DNA of 64,000 nucleotides from Reclinomonas americana ATCC 50394. Taxonomy: Eukaryota > Jakobida > Jakobea > Jakobida. The stretch lies in contig PS015140.1 of NCBI GenBank assembly GCA_048213135.1, forward strand, positions 1 to 64,000, written 5' to 3'. This document shows, one piece after another, positions 11,001-20,744 of this stretch. The notes below the pieces were generated by a model that did not search any database, was not told the DNA's origin, and saw only the letters and a list, made by a program, of their open reading frames with translations. How positions within the stretch are numbered: position 1 is the stretch's first letter; each line of letters opens with the position of its first letter. The translations under genes were made by a program, and so were the position numbers.

Positions 11001-14000
11001 TCTGTGCCAGTCGCTGGCACGCACTCGCCACGCTCGCGCAGTGTACCTGCAGCAGCGGCGTGACGTTGTGCAGCTGCAAGCTTGCATTCGTTCATGGATT
11101 CAGCGCCGCCGATTTGTGGCACTGCGTGAAGCGGCGATCACTGCACAGTCGTTCTGGCGCATGTTTGTGGCACGCCAGCGATACACGGCGCTGCAGCGTG
11201 CGGCGCAGACGATGCAGACGGCATTCCGTCGTCGTCAGGCGCTTGTGCGATATCGCAGCGCACGCGCGGCCATTATCAACATGCAGAAGGTGTGGCGCGG
11301 TCGATGCGCCCGGCTGTGGTTTGCCCGACAAGTGCAAGCGGTTCGCGTTGTCCAGTCGTTTATCCGCATGGTGCCGTCGCGAGTAAGGTGAAAAGGGTCA
11401 AGGGTCCTTCCCCTCCTTCCCCTCCTTCTCCTCCTTCTCCTCCTTCTTCTCCTTCTCCTCCTCCTCCTCCTCCTCCTTCTCCTCCTTCCTCCTCCTTCTC
11501 CTCCTTCCTCCTCCTTCTCCTCCTTCTCCTCCTTCTCCCCTTCTCCCCTTCTCCTCCTTTTCTCCTTTCTCACCCCCTTCTCCCTTGCGCACAGATTCGT
11601 GAAGCAACGCCGCGCGGCGGTGATCGTCCAGGCAGCTGCACGCATGTGGATTGCTCGTCACCAATTTGAGCGCACCCGCCGTTGCATCATTACGACGCAG
11701 GCGGTGGCCCGCCAATTCATGTTGCGTTGCATCTATGACACTCTCTCTTCCCGAATAGCAAAGTTGCTGACTGCCACTTCCTTGCCCCTTAGTGCACGCC
11801 GCGACTACCTCCACACACGACGCAGCATTGTTAGCATTCAGAGTCTTGTGCGCGGCTTCCTGGATCGCCGTACGGCCAGCCGCCGCCTGGCAGCCATTGT
11901 GCTGGTGCAAGCCTGTGCTCGCTCGTGGCGCCAGCGACGCATGTACGTCACACTGCGCGCAGCCGCAATGCGCACGCAAGTGTTGTGGCGTGCCAAGCGT
12001 GCCGGTGCAATGTGCGTTGCCTTCTAGTTTCTTTGCCACCAACCCCCGCCACGTCGTGCCTCATTCATTCGCATTCACAGCGCACGCGCCCAATTCCTTC
12101 GCCTGCGCCGCGCCACCACCACACTGCAGAGTGCAGTTCGCGGGCTCTACGCTCGTCGCCAATTCACCTCCACTCGCCGTGCCATTGTGCGCCTGCAGGC
12201 CATGGTACGCGGCCGCCAGCAGACGATGCAATATACTCGTCTGCGAAATGCCGCTTGCGTCATGCAGCAGCGCTGGCGTGCGCGAGTGGCCGCCTTGCAG
12301 TTTCGCTTCCCGTACTCTCGCCCCCTGAGTCGTTGATCTTTCTCACTTTCCCTGTTTGCATCCTCAGTGCTCGTGAGCAGTACACATACACTCGCAATGC
12401 GGTGGTGTTGCTGCAGTCGATGCGTCGCATGGCGTGCGTTCGCCGCGAGTTCACCAATCTCCGCGAGGCCGCAGTCGTGTTCCAGAAGAATGCGCGCAGC
12501 TGGCTCACTCGCCGTCAGTACGCTGCCACTCGTGCGGCGGCATTGACCGTGCAGGCTCGTCGCCGAGCACTTTTGGCGGGTCGTCGGTGCGTAGCAAAGT
12601 GTCTCTAGAAGACGTGCTGTTCTCAGAAAGAAGACTGACAAGAAGAATGTATCACACACAGGGACCTGGCTGCCTTCCAGCACGCCCGGCAATCCGCCAT
12701 TCGCGTGCAAGCATGGTGGCGTGCTCGTTTGGCTTCCATCCGCTGGCAGTCCATGCGCGCTGCCTGCATTCGCTTGCAGGCCTGGACACGTGGTCGTCAG
12801 CAGCAGGCTCGCTACACGACCATGCGCCGCGCGGCAATTCGCATTGCCGCCACTGTTCGTCGTCATCGCGCACAACAGCAGTTCACGCAACTGCGCCTCG
12901 CTGCCATCTCTGTGCAGTCGCACTTCCGTCGCTTGTGCGCCGTGCGACTGGCCTCCCAGCTGCGAGTGGAGCGTGAGGAACGCATTCGCGTGGAGAAGCT
13001 GCGAAACGCCGCGGCCGTGCACATTCAGCGCCTGTTCCGCACGTACATGCTGCGCAGTCGACGAGTGGAGTATGTGCAGGCGGTGGCCTGCATCTCACAC
13101 TGGTGGATTGGCGTGGTGACTCGACGGGCGTACATTCAGCTGCAGGAGGTGAGTGTGCGCGAGAGAAGGGAATGGGTCTGAGAAGAAAAGAGATCTCTCT
13201 TTGGGAGAAGCAAGAGAGCTCTCTGTGAGAAGAGAGCTCTCTGTGAGAAGAGAAAAGAGACCTCCTTCTCTTTAACAGAAGTGAAAAGAGAACTATTCGC
13301 TCTCGCTGAGAAGAAGAGAGATCTCTCTGTGAGCAGAGAAAAGAGAACTCTCTTTGTGAAAAGAAAAGAGAGCTCCCTCTGTGGGAAGAAACGAGAATTT
13401 TCTTCCTCTCTGAGAAGAGAAAAGAACTCTCTCAGAGAAGAAAAGAGAACTCCTTCAGAGAAGAAAGAGAACTCCCTGTGGGAGAAAAGAGAATTTTCTT
13501 TCTCTCTCTTTGAGAGAAGATGGAGAGCTCTCTCACAGAGAAGAAAAGAACTCTCTCTCTCTCTCAGAGAAGAAACGAACTCTCTCTCAGAGAAGAAACG
13601 AACTCTCTCTCAGAGAAGAAACGAACTCTCTCTCAGAGAAGAAAGAACTCTTTCTCTCTGAGAAGAAAAGGAGAACTCTCTCTCTCTCCCTTTCACTCTT
13701 GCTACTCCATTGCCTTGTCTCTTAAACTGTGGTGCGTGTCGCAGAACATTCGCCAGGAGCAATCGCGACGTCTGGCTGCGACTGTGAATATTCAGCGCAT
13801 GGTGCGTGGTTTCCTGCAGCGACGCCGCTACCAGCGCACGCTCGCCGGCGTCGTCCGCATGCAGGCAATGTGGCGAGGTCATGCGGTGCGCAAGGCCAAC
13901 AGCCGCCGCGTGGAGCGCACTCGGGCCAAGATTCGCGCCGTGTCGGCGCATGTGCCAGAAGATCGCAAGCTGCGCCACCGCACAAGCAGCGCCTTGTCGG

Positions 14001-14848
14001 TGCTGCTCACCAGCAAGACGCTGTCGTTCTTGTTGCAGGCCTGCGAGACTCTTGGTACGTGCACACAAACACACACGCGCTGTGGATGGAAGGAGGCTCA
14101 CTTTCTCACGATGCGCGACAGAGATCACCACGCGCCTGCTGAAGGAGTGCTGCGTGCGTCTGGTGGAGGAGGATGCGGTGCCCATCATCTTTGCGCTGAT
14201 TCGCTCGTGCAATCGGAGCAAGCCGCATCAGGAGGTGCTGCGATTGTGCTTGAGGTGAGAAGCGAAGAGTTTATCGGCAAGACGTCACCAAATGCCGTTG
14301 CTGACTGTTTTTTCCCTTGCTTCCAGAATTCTGGTGCACGTGTCGCGCCACACCGAGTTTGTGAGTGCCGTGTATGAGTGCGAAAACAGTGTGGACACGC
14401 TGTCGGAGCTGCTGCAAATGTTCCGAGACCGCCACGAAGTCCTCAGCGACGTATTCGCCGTGCTGTTCAGCTTTGCCAGCGACGCACGCCGAGCATCGGT
14501 GAGTGCACTTGCGTGGCAATTGTTGCCTGCATTAGAGACTCACTCCCCCGCCATTCTGCGCAGGCAATCTTCCACATGAAGGACGTGATGAAGCGCCTCA
14601 ACGGCATCAAGGCCATCCTCAGCACCAAGTTCAAGGTGGAGTCGTACAAGCAACCGCGCGCTGGCACCTCAGCTGCGCCCGCCGCCTCGGCCTCCTCTGC
14701 CGGCGTGCAGTCGAGTCTCGAGCAACTGCAAGCACTCGTTGCCTTGGTGGAATCCGCGCGCCACTGGCAGCCCGAATCCGACGATGGCGATGCCTCGTCG
14801 ACCGTGTCGTCGTCGTCGTCGTCGATGCAGGATGATGGCGCGCACTGA
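2077..14848 (+). CDS. ASPM: Abnormal spindle (ASPM/Asp) homologue, 28 exons
   Basis: Joined exons give 2383 residues. They are 2077-2116, 3069-3310, 4147-4743, 4846-4911, 4980-5596, 5666-6239, 6302-6484, 6565-6669, 6731-6859, 7662-7806, 7869-8074, 8146-8424, 8492-8630, 8696-9126, 9192-9440, 9510-9634, 10409-10598, 10665-10819, 10890-11387, 11595-11720, 11793-12011, 12081-12311, 12368-12586, 12662-13148, 13745-14054, 14122-14254, 14327-14498 and 14564-14848. In order the protein has an N-terminal ASH domain (about 140-290), a basic Ala/Lys-rich linker (300-510), the ASPM-conserved helical region (520-810, with WLRLGLETLFNEII and MSGEGNVIRHLRLLG), two calponin-homology domains (about 815-1140), a long run of IQ motifs (1150-2120, repeated IQxxWR-type units) and an armadillo-like C-terminus (2150-2310, RSCNRSKPHQEVL). 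ASPM family proteins bind microtubule minus ends at spindle poles, and IQ motifs bind calmodulin. The start at 2077 is chosen because METTRVEGVVLAD joins in phase to ADKENTF. The first CH domain carries an extra acidic loop of about 28 residues. Intron 1 contains an assembly gap. Confidence 0.93.
2117..3068 (+). other. ASPM intron 1: CT-rich, contains a 439-bp N gap
   Basis: The donor is GTGCGT and the acceptor is GTACAG. Flanks are CTTCCCC-type pyrimidine repeats around the gap at 2431-2869. No exon is visible. Confidence 0.6.
6860..7661 (+). repeat. ASPM intron with GCTCTT/CTTCCT arrays and an inverted segment between two gaps
   Basis: GCTCTT repeats run up to a 20-N gap at 7200-7219. The piece 7220-7330 is AGGAAG repeats ending in GAGCAAGAGC, that is, the opposite strand of its surroundings. 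After the gap at 7331-7350 the sequence returns to CTTCCT repeats, then CTTCTCC repeats. Confidence 0.75.
9635..10408 (+). repeat. ASPM intron with ~16-bp CTCACTGCCTCCTT minisatellite
   Basis: From about 10050 to 10350 a pyrimidine-rich unit, CTCACTGCCTCCTTCT or close variants, repeats roughly 18 times. The long Leu/Ser reading frames here come from the repeat and are not coding. Confidence 0.75.
13149..13744 (+). repeat. ASPM intron with self-complementary GAGAAGAAA/CTCTCT repeats
   Basis: Imperfect units of AGAGAAGAAA followed by CGAACTCTCTCT or GAGAACTC run from about 13190 to 13700. Each unit carries its own complement, so many short hairpins are possible. It is one of few plus-strand introns here that is not plainly pyrimidine-rich. 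Confidence 0.65.
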
Positions 14849-14982
14849 ATACTGAAAATGAATCGAAGTTTGAATTGCTGTATGGAGGGGCAAAGGGGGA
14901 AGACGAAGGCTGTCAAGTCCACAAGGAAAGGTGTCCTGCAAAGTGAGGACTAGCTTTTCAATCCGTCGCCATTCAGAGCAGC

Positions 14983-16074
14983 ATGTCAATCGCTCCTCAC
15001 ACGCTCCCGCACAAGTGCCTGCTCGGTCACAACAAGTCGGTGTGGTCTGTGGCCGTCACTCCCGACGGTCTGCATGCTGTGAGTGGCGGCATCGACAAGA
15101 CAGTGCGAGTGTGGTCGCTGGCGACTGGAGAACAAGTGCGGCGACTAGAGGGGCACAAGCACTGGGTAGCATGCGTCACTGTCGCACCCGATGGTCACAT
15201 TGTGAGCGGCGGTGAGGACAGGACTGTGCGTGTGTGGTCTCTCGAGAGCGGCGATGAGGTGCGACGAATGGAGGGACACACAGATTGTGTGTCATCTGTC
15301 GCCGTGTCTCCAGATGGTGTGTACCTGGCGAGTGGGAGCCATGATTTCACAGTGCGAGTGTGGTTGATGGTGAGTGGACGCGCGTTGCAGACGCTCATTG
15401 GGCACAACAGCGCCGTCTGCTCTGTGGCCTTCACTCCTGACGCGCAGCACATTGTCAGTGGTGGTACCGACGCGCGTGTGCGAGTGTGGTACGTGGAGAG
15501 TGGGGAGGAGGTGATGCGGATGGTGGGTCACACTTTAGCTGTGTTCTCGGTTGCTGTCACCGCCGACGGTCTTCATGTGGTGAGTGGGAGTGATGACAAA
15601 ACAGTGCGAGTGTGGTCGCTGGAGAGTGGGGCGGAGGAGCGACAGATGGAGGAGCACACTGGGTGGGTGCGGTCGGTGGCTGTCGTTCTCTCCAGTCCAC
15701 GCACTATGGTGAGCGGCAGCTGCGACAAGACCGTGCGAGTGTGGTGCGTGGAAAGTGGGGCGCAGCGGTGGCGGCTGAAGGGGCACACCAGTGCAGTGCG
15801 GTCGGTTGCCGTCACTCGCGATGGCCTGCACATTGTGAGTGGTGGTGAGGACTGTACGGTGCGGGTGTGGTCCACGCCGTGCGGCCTCGCGAAGGAGGAG
15901 CTGGAGTGTACTCGGGTGGCAATGCGCGTCGTGCAGGAGATGGTGAGAGAGGAGGCAGAGGAGGAGGCAGAGGATCCGCGCTGCTTGGTGGAGATTGTGC
16001 TGCGCTGCTTCTTGGTGGAGGAGGCGGAGGTGGTGGTGCATCGGTGTTTCCATGATGACCGCCTCCGACTGTGA
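14983..16074 (+). CDS. WD40 array gene 1: seven-bladed propeller with novel C-terminal tail
   Basis: This is a single-exon 363-residue protein. After the leader MSIAPHTLPHKCLLGH come seven WD40 repeats of about 42 residues, each ending in a TVRVW-type strand. A tail of about 65 residues follows (EELECTRVAM, VQEMVREEAEEEAE, DPRCLVEIVLRCFLVEEAE, RCFHDDRLRL). Seven repeats make one closed beta-propeller, a protein-interaction platform; no catalytic motif is visible. The tail has an acidic helix and a Cys-containing amphipathic helix and matches no family I know. The start lies 134 bp after the ASPM stop on the same strand, so its promoter must overlap the ASPM 3' region. The leader differs from the MSLTLPHK of its paralogues by a 9-bp insertion. 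It is most similar to gene 5 of the array. Confidence 0.88.
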   Translation: MSIAPHTLPHKCLLGHNKSVWSVAVTPDGLHAVSGGIDKTVRVWSLATGEQVRRLEGHKHWVACVTVAPDGHIVSGGEDRTVRVWSLESGDEVRRMEGHTDCVSSVAVSPDGVYLASGSHDFTVRVWLMVSGRALQTLIGHNSAVCSVAFTPDAQHIVSGGTDARVRVWYVESGEEVMRMVGHTLAVFSVAVTADGLHVVSGSDDKTVRVWSLESGAEERQMEEHTGWVRSVAVVLSSPRTMVSGSCDKTVRVWCVESGAQRWRLKGHTSAVRSVAVTRDGLHIVSGGEDCTVRVWSTPCGLAKEELECTRVAMRVVQEMVREEAEEEAEDPRCLVEIVLRCFLVEEAEVVVHRCFHDDRLRL

Positions 16075-16129
16075 CGAAGGAAGAAGGATGGTCTTGGCTG
16101 GCTTCATGTGAGTGTCTTTTTCTGCCTTG

Positions 16130-16203
16130 CACGCACGAGAGGAGAGCGAGAAACCTCGCTGCCTGGCGGAGATTGTGATGCGTTGCTTCTTGGTGGAGGA
16201 GGC
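16130..16203 (+). pseudogene. Tail-only fragment after WD40 gene 1
   Basis: A degenerate copy of the shared tail reads PRCLAEIVMRCFLVEEA and then diverges. It is preceded by the CTTGCACGCACGAGAGGAGA sequence found before the other fragments. There are no propeller blades and no start codon in frame. Confidence 0.6.
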
Positions 16204-16270
16204 CGCTCCGTTTGTTCTTCGTTTCGTGTTTCCTTTTCGCTTCTTGATGGTTTACTACTATGTATGTATG

Positions 16271-16330
16271 CATTAAAGCAACCAACTCACTCATTCCGAG
16301 ACGACGGAGGCAAACGTCGGCGAAGGCACA
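16271..16330 (+). promoter_or_regulatory. WD40 gene 2 core promoter/leader module
   Basis: An A/T-rich CATTAAAGCAACC is followed by CATTCCGAGACG and AACGTCGGCGAAG, about 70 bp before the ATG at 16399. Confidence 0.55.
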
Positions 16331-16398
16331 ATGTCCGTGCGAAATCATTGTCACGTCAATCACGCACGCACGCAGACCGTCTTTCTCTCTCTCGCACC

Positions 16399-17475
16399 AT
16401 GTCACTGACACTCCCGCACAAGTGTCTGCGCGGGCACACCGACTATGTGTCATCCGTCGCATTCACTCCCGACGGCCAACACATCGTGAGCGGGAGTTAC
16501 GATAATACCGTGCGAGTGTGGTCGCTGGCGACTGGAGAACAAGTGCGGCGACTAGCTGGGCACGCGCACTGGGTGGCATGTGTCACTGTCACCCCCGATA
16601 GTCTCCATATTGTCAGTGGCGGTGTGGACATGACGGTGCGTGTGTGGTCTCTCGAGAGTGGCGAGGAGGTGCGACGAATGGAGGGACACACACAATGCGT
16701 GTCATCTGTCGCCGTGTCTCCGGATGGTGTGTACCTGGCGAGTGGAAGCTATGATTCCACAGTGCGAGTGTGGTCGATGGTGAGTGGACGATCGTTGAAG
16801 GCGCTCATCGGGCACAACTACGACGTCTGTTCTGTGGCCTTCACTCCCGACGCACAACACATTGTCAGTGGTGGAATAGACGGTCGTGTGCGAGTGTGGT
16901 GCGTGGAGAGCGGGGAGGAGGTGAGGCGGATGGAAGGCCACACTTTGCCGGTGCTCTCCGTTGCTGTCACCGCCGACGGTGTCCACGTCGTGAGTGGCAG
17001 CGAAGACAGAACAGTGCGACTGTGGTCGCTGGAGAGTGGGAAGGAGGAGCGACTGATGGAAGGGCACACTGGGTGGGTGTGGTCAGTCACAGCTTCTCCC
17101 AGCGGTCGACACGCATTGAGCGGAGGAAATGATGTGCGTGTGTGGTCGCTGGCGAGTGGGCAGGAGGTCCTTCGGTTGGAGGAACACGATGAGGCTGTAT
17201 CGTCTGTCGCCGCCTCTCCCGACAGTCGGCGCATTGTGAGTGGGAGCCTGGACCTCACCATCCGGGTGTGGACCACTCTGTTCGGCCTTGCGGAGGAGGA
17301 GCTGGAGAGTGCGCGGGCGGCAATGTGCATTGTGCAGGAGATGGTGAGAGAGGAGGCAGAGGAGGAGGCAGAGGATCCGCGCTGCTTGGCGGAGATTGTG
17401 ATGCGCTGCTTCTTGGTGGAGGAGGCGGAGGTGGTGATGCATCGGTGTTTCAATCATGAACGCCTCCGACTGTAA
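16399..17475 (+). CDS. WD40 array gene 2: seven-bladed propeller with novel tail
   Basis: A 358-residue intronless protein beginning MSLTLPHKCLRGH. The upstream frame is open to 16108, but all the clearest paralogues start at MSLTLPHK after a CACC context, so 16399 is chosen. There are seven blades; the sixth is short, ending GGNDVRVW without the usual Asp-Thr step. The tail begins FGLAEEELESARAAM and ends RCFNHERLRL. Gene 2 shares its leader DNA with gene 3: both upstream regions carry CATTCCGAGACGACGGAGG and GTCCGTGCGAAATCATTGTC. Its propeller surface varies mainly at the first residues of each blade (for example HTDYVSS, HAHWVAC, HTQCVSS), the usual ligand face of WD40 proteins. Confidence 0.88.
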   Translation: MSLTLPHKCLRGHTDYVSSVAFTPDGQHIVSGSYDNTVRVWSLATGEQVRRLAGHAHWVACVTVTPDSLHIVSGGVDMTVRVWSLESGEEVRRMEGHTQCVSSVAVSPDGVYLASGSYDSTVRVWSMVSGRSLKALIGHNYDVCSVAFTPDAQHIVSGGIDGRVRVWCVESGEEVRRMEGHTLPVLSVAVTADGVHVVSGSEDRTVRLWSLESGKEERLMEGHTGWVWSVTASPSGRHALSGGNDVRVWSLASGQEVLRLEEHDEAVSSVAASPDSRRIVSGSLDLTIRVWTTLFGLAEEELESARAAMCIVQEMVREEAEEEAEDPRCLAEIVMRCFLVEEAEVVMHRCFNHERLRL

Positions 17476-17529
17476 CGAAGGAAGAAGGATTATCCTGCCA
17501 GTTCATTGTGCGTGTCTTCTTTCTGCCTT

Positions 17530-17612
17530 GCACGCACGAGAGGAGAGCGAGAAACCTCGCTGATGCGCTCCTTCTCTGTGTGTCAGCGACGATCGCGTCC
17601 GACTTTGGCCTG
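17530..17612 (+). pseudogene. Tail-only fragment after WD40 gene 2, with internal deletion
   Basis: The CTTGCACGCACGAGAGGAGA lead-in is followed by GAGAAACCTCGCTGATGCGC. That joins the start of the tail to its end (CAGCGACGATCGCGTCCGAC), omitting the middle. No frame is open across it. Confidence 0.5.
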
Positions 17613-17663
17613 CCTTCTTTGTTTCTTGTTTCTTTCAGCTTCATGATGTTGTTGTACTTTGTA

Positions 17664-17722
17664 CGTATAAAAGCAACCAAGTCACTCATTCCGAGACGAC
17701 GGAGGCAAACGTCGGCGAAGGC
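17664..17722 (+). promoter_or_regulatory. WD40 gene 3 TATA box and leader module
   Basis: TATAAAAGCAACC at 17666 is the best TATA box of the array. The CATTCCGAGACG and AACGTCGGCGAAG blocks follow. Confidence 0.6.
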
Positions 17723-17723
17723 A

Positions 17724-17950
17724 CAATGTCCGTGCGAAATCATTGTCACGTCAATCACACACGCACACAGAGCGTTCTCTCTCGCCCACGCACCCTCACA
17801 CTCCCTCTCCCTCTCCTCCCTCTCTCTCTCTCTCTCTCTCTCACACTATCGTCTACTNNNNNNNNNNNNNNNNNNNNATCCGTCGCGAAATACACTTGTT
17901 CACGTCAATACACACACGCACACAGAGCGTCTCTCTCGCCCACCGCACCC
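17724..17950 (+). repeat. Duplicated 5' leader flanking a 20-N gap (WD40 gene 3)
   Basis: The leader segment at about 17727-17790 (GTCCGTGCGAAATCATTGTC onward, ending in ACACAGAGCG and CTCTCTCGCCCAC) recurs with changes at about 17878-17945, on the other side of the gap at 17858-17877. It is either a true small tandem duplication or two versions of one leader placed side by side by the assembler. Confidence 0.6.
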
Positions 17951-18006
17951 TCCACACTCCCTCCTCCCTCCTCCTCCCTCCTCTCTCTCTCTCTCTCTCT
18001 CGCACC

Positions 18007-19089
18007 ATGTCACTGACACTCCCACGCAAGTACCTGCGTGGGCACACCGGTTCCGTCTGGTCAATCGCCCTCTTCCCCGATGGCCTGCACGCTGCGACGG
18101 GAAGCCTGGATATGACCGTGCGAGTGTGGTTGCTGGCGAGTGGCGAAGAAGTGCGACGATTTGAGGGGCACACGGAATGGGTGGCGTGCGTAGCAGTTGC
18201 TGCCGATGGTCAGCACGTGGTGAGTGGGGCATACGACGATACAGTACGAGTGTGGCCACTGGCGGATGGAGAGCAAGTGCGAGTGCTGAAGGGACACACT
18301 GATGCGGTGTGGGCTGTCGCGATCACTCCCGATAGCCAGTACATTGTGAGTGGGAGCGCGGATGACACCGTGCGCGTGTGGTCACTGGCGAGCGGTGAGC
18401 AACTGAGACTGTTGGAGGGACACACTGTGTGGGTGAACGCTGTCACTGTCACTCCCGATGGACAACTCGTTGTGAGTGGCAGCACCGACACCACTTTGCG
18501 TTTGTGGTCTGCGGCAAGCGGAGAACAAGTGCGGCAACTGGAGGGCCACAGTGCCATGGTGTCGTCCATTGCTGTCACCCCCGATGGCCGGCACATTGTC
18601 AGTGGCAGTCGCGACGAAACAGTGCGCGTGTGGTGCACGGAGAGCGGAGAGGAAGTGCGACGGATGGAAGGGCACAGCGAATGGGTGCAGTCTGTTGCCG
18701 TCACTCCCGATGGTCAGCACATTATCAGCGGGGGTGACGACAAGACCGTGCGCGTGTGGTCGCTGGCGAGCGGGGAGGAATTGTGGCGATTGGAGAAGCA
18801 TGTTGGAAACGTGCGATGCGCTGTTGTCAGTCTCGACGGCCAGTACATTGTGTGCAGCAGTGAGGAGAATACGGTGCAGATGTGGTTCACGCCGTGCGGC
18901 CTCGCAAAGGAGGAGCTGGAGTGTGCGCGGGTGGCAATGTGTGCAGTGCAGGAGATGGTGAGAGAGGAGGCAGAGGAGGAGGCAGAGGATCCGCGCTGCC
19001 TGGTGGAGATTGTGATGCGCTGCTTCTTGGTTGAGGAGGCGGAGGTGATGGTGCGTCGGTGTTTCAATGATGACCGCCTCCGGTTGTGA
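18007..19089 (+). CDS. WD40 array gene 3: seven-bladed propeller with novel tail
   Basis: A 360-residue intronless protein starting MSLTLPRKYLRGH. The seven blades are more regular and more diverged from genes 1, 2, 4 and 5 than those are from each other; blades 3-6 have the consensus GHxxxVxxVAVTPDGQHIVSG. The seventh blade is degenerate (SEENTVQMW, no Asp before the Thr). The tail is CGLAKEELECARVAM through RCFNDDRLRL, nearly identical to the tail of the otherwise different gene 1. That suggests the tail is under tighter constraint, or is being exchanged by gene conversion. The start follows TCTCTCGCACC. Duplicated leader DNA upstream leaves the transcript start uncertain. Confidence 0.88.
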   Translation: MSLTLPRKYLRGHTGSVWSIALFPDGLHAATGSLDMTVRVWLLASGEEVRRFEGHTEWVACVAVAADGQHVVSGAYDDTVRVWPLADGEQVRVLKGHTDAVWAVAITPDSQYIVSGSADDTVRVWSLASGEQLRLLEGHTVWVNAVTVTPDGQLVVSGSTDTTLRLWSAASGEQVRQLEGHSAMVSSIAVTPDGRHIVSGSRDETVRVWCTESGEEVRRMEGHSEWVQSVAVTPDGQHIISGGDDKTVRVWSLASGEELWRLEKHVGNVRCAVVSLDGQYIVCSSEENTVQMWFTPCGLAKEELECARVAMCAVQEMVREEAEEEAEDPRCLVEIVMRCFLVEEAEVMVRRCFNDDRLRL

Positions 19090-19138
19090 CGTGGGAAGAA
19101 GGATGGTTTTGGCTATTCATTGTGCGTGTCTACTTTCT

Positions 19139-19275
19139 GTCTTGCACGCACAAGAGGGGGGCGAGGAATCTCACAGCCTTGGCGGAGATGGTGCTGCGCT
19201 GTTTCTTGGTGGAGGAGGCGACGTCGAGGATTGTCTTGCAGAAGTGTTTCCATGATGGCGGCCTCCGCTTGCGAC
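19139..19275 (+). pseudogene. Tail-only fragment after WD40 gene 3
   Basis: This reads LTALAEMVLRCFLVEEA, an insertion of TSR, then IVLQKCFHDGGLRL with no stop directly after. It is the longest of the decayed tails and lies about 50 bp past the real stop. Confidence 0.6.
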
Positions 19276-19340
19276 CAACGAAGAAGAAAGGTGGTGGCTG
19301 CAGTTCTCTTCTGCGCGCGGCAGAGTTTCTGCTGTTTTGT

Positions 19341-19402
19341 TTGCATTAAACAACCAGGAAATGCAGTGCCTCCTCATTTCGATAAACGTCGGGCGGTATG
19401 TC
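19341..19402 (+). promoter_or_regulatory. WD40 gene 4 core promoter/leader module
   Basis: TTGCATTAAACAACC is followed by AAACGTCGGGCGGTATGTCC. This is the gene 4/5 version of the module, lacking CATTCCGAGACG. Confidence 0.45.
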
Positions 19403-19479
19403 CTTATCATCTACCACCACACGCTCGGAGAATTCCGTTTCTCTCTCTTTGCTCTCTCCCTCTCTTATACACACACGTC

Positions 19480-20565
19480 ATGTCACTGACGCTCCCGCAC
19501 AAGTGCCTGCTCGGTCACAACAGTTCGGTGTGGTGTGTGGCTGTCACTCCCGACGGTTTGCATGCTGTGAGTGGCAGCATCGACAAGACAGTGCGAGTGT
19601 GGTCGCTGGCGACTGGAGAAGAAGTGCGGCGACTGGAGGGACACAAGCACTGGGTAGCATGCGTCACTGTTACTCCCGATGGTCTCCACATTGTGAGTGG
19701 CGGCGTGGACAGGACTGTGCGTGTGTGGTCTCTCGAGAGTGGCGAGGAGGTGCGGCGATTGGAGGGACACACAGATTGTGTGTCATCTGTCGCCGTGTCT
19801 CCCGATGGTGTGTACTTGGCGAGTGGAAGTCACGATTCCACAGTGCATGTGTGGTCGATGGTGAATGGGCGATCGTTGAAGGCACTCATTGGACACACCG
19901 ACGCCGTCTGTTCTGTGGCCTTCACTCCCGACGCGCAACACATTGTCAGCGGTGGCGCAGACGCGCGTGTGCGAGTGTGGTGCGTGGAGAGTGGGGAGGA
20001 GGTGAGGCGGATGGTGGGTCACGCTTCGCCGGTGCTCGCCGTTGCTGTCACCGCCGACGGCGTCCACGTCGTGAGTGGGAGTGATGACAAGACAGTGCGA
20101 GTGTGGTCGTTGGAGAGTGGGGCGGAGAAGCGACTGATAAAGGAACACACTGGGTGGGTGTGGTCGGTGGCTGGCACTCCCTCCAGTCCAAGCACTATGG
20201 TGAGCGGCAGCTGGGACAAGACCGTGCGAGTGTGGTGCTTGGAAAGTGGGGCGGAGCGGTGGCGACTGGAGGGGCACGTCTGTGCAGTGCGGTCTGTTGC
20301 CGTCACTCGCGACGGTCTGCACATTGTGAGTGGTGGTGAGGACTGTGCGGTGCGGGTGTGGTCCACGCCGTGCGCTCTGGCTCGGCAGGAGCTGGAGTGT
20401 GCACGGGCGGCAATGTGCATTGTGCAGGAAATGGTGAGAGAGGAGGCAGAGGAGGAGAGCGAGGATCCGCGCTGCTTGGTGGAGATTGTGATGCGCTGCT
20501 TCTTGGTGGAGGAGGCGGAGGTGTTGGTGCATCGGTGTTTCCATGATGACCGCCTCCGACTGTGA
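19480..20565 (+). CDS. WD40 array gene 4: seven-bladed propeller with novel tail
   Basis: A 361-residue intronless protein, MSLTLPHKCLLGHNSSVWC. There are seven blades; the third to fifth match gene 2 (MVNGRSLKALIGH, FTPDAQHIVSGGADARVRVW), and the sixth and seventh match gene 1 (PSSPSTMVSGSWDKTVRVW, RDGLHIVSGGEDCAVRVW). This mosaic pattern suggests recombination between array members. The tail starts CALARQELECARAAM and reads EEAEEESEDPRC before the conserved Cys helix; it ends RCFHDDRLRL. The upstream frame is open to 19120 only because it crosses the decayed tail of gene 3, so the CATGTCACTGACGC start is preferred. Confidence 0.88.
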   Translation: MSLTLPHKCLLGHNSSVWCVAVTPDGLHAVSGSIDKTVRVWSLATGEEVRRLEGHKHWVACVTVTPDGLHIVSGGVDRTVRVWSLESGEEVRRLEGHTDCVSSVAVSPDGVYLASGSHDSTVHVWSMVNGRSLKALIGHTDAVCSVAFTPDAQHIVSGGADARVRVWCVESGEEVRRMVGHASPVLAVAVTADGVHVVSGSDDKTVRVWSLESGAEKRLIKEHTGWVWSVAGTPSSPSTMVSGSWDKTVRVWCLESGAERWRLEGHVCAVRSVAVTRDGLHIVSGGEDCAVRVWSTPCALARQELECARAAMCIVQEMVREEAEEESEDPRCLVEIVMRCFLVEEAEVLVHRCFHDDRLRL

Positions 20566-20618
20566 CTTGGGAAGAAGGATGGTTTTGGCTATTCATTGTG
20601 CGTGTCTACTTTCTGTCT

Positions 20619-20744
20619 TGCACGCACAAGAGGGGGGCGAGGAATCTCACAGCCTTGGCGGAGATGGTGCTGCGCTGCTTCTTGGTCGAGGAGGCGGAAG
20701 TTGTCTTGCAGCAATGTTTCAATGATGGCGGCCTCCGATTGTGA
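20619..20744 (+). pseudogene. Tail-only fragment after WD40 gene 4
   Basis: LTALAEMVLRCFLVEEAEVV, then LQQCFNDGGLRL and a stop at 20742-20744. It keeps one open frame and is very like the fragment after gene 3, so the spacer was copied along with the gene. Confidence 0.65.

Noticed and set aside
11599-12027. Single uninterrupted ASPM exon across 11721-11792
   Set aside because: Open frame, but removing 11721-11792 restores the IQ periodicity and uses a GT...AG pair. Treated as an intron.
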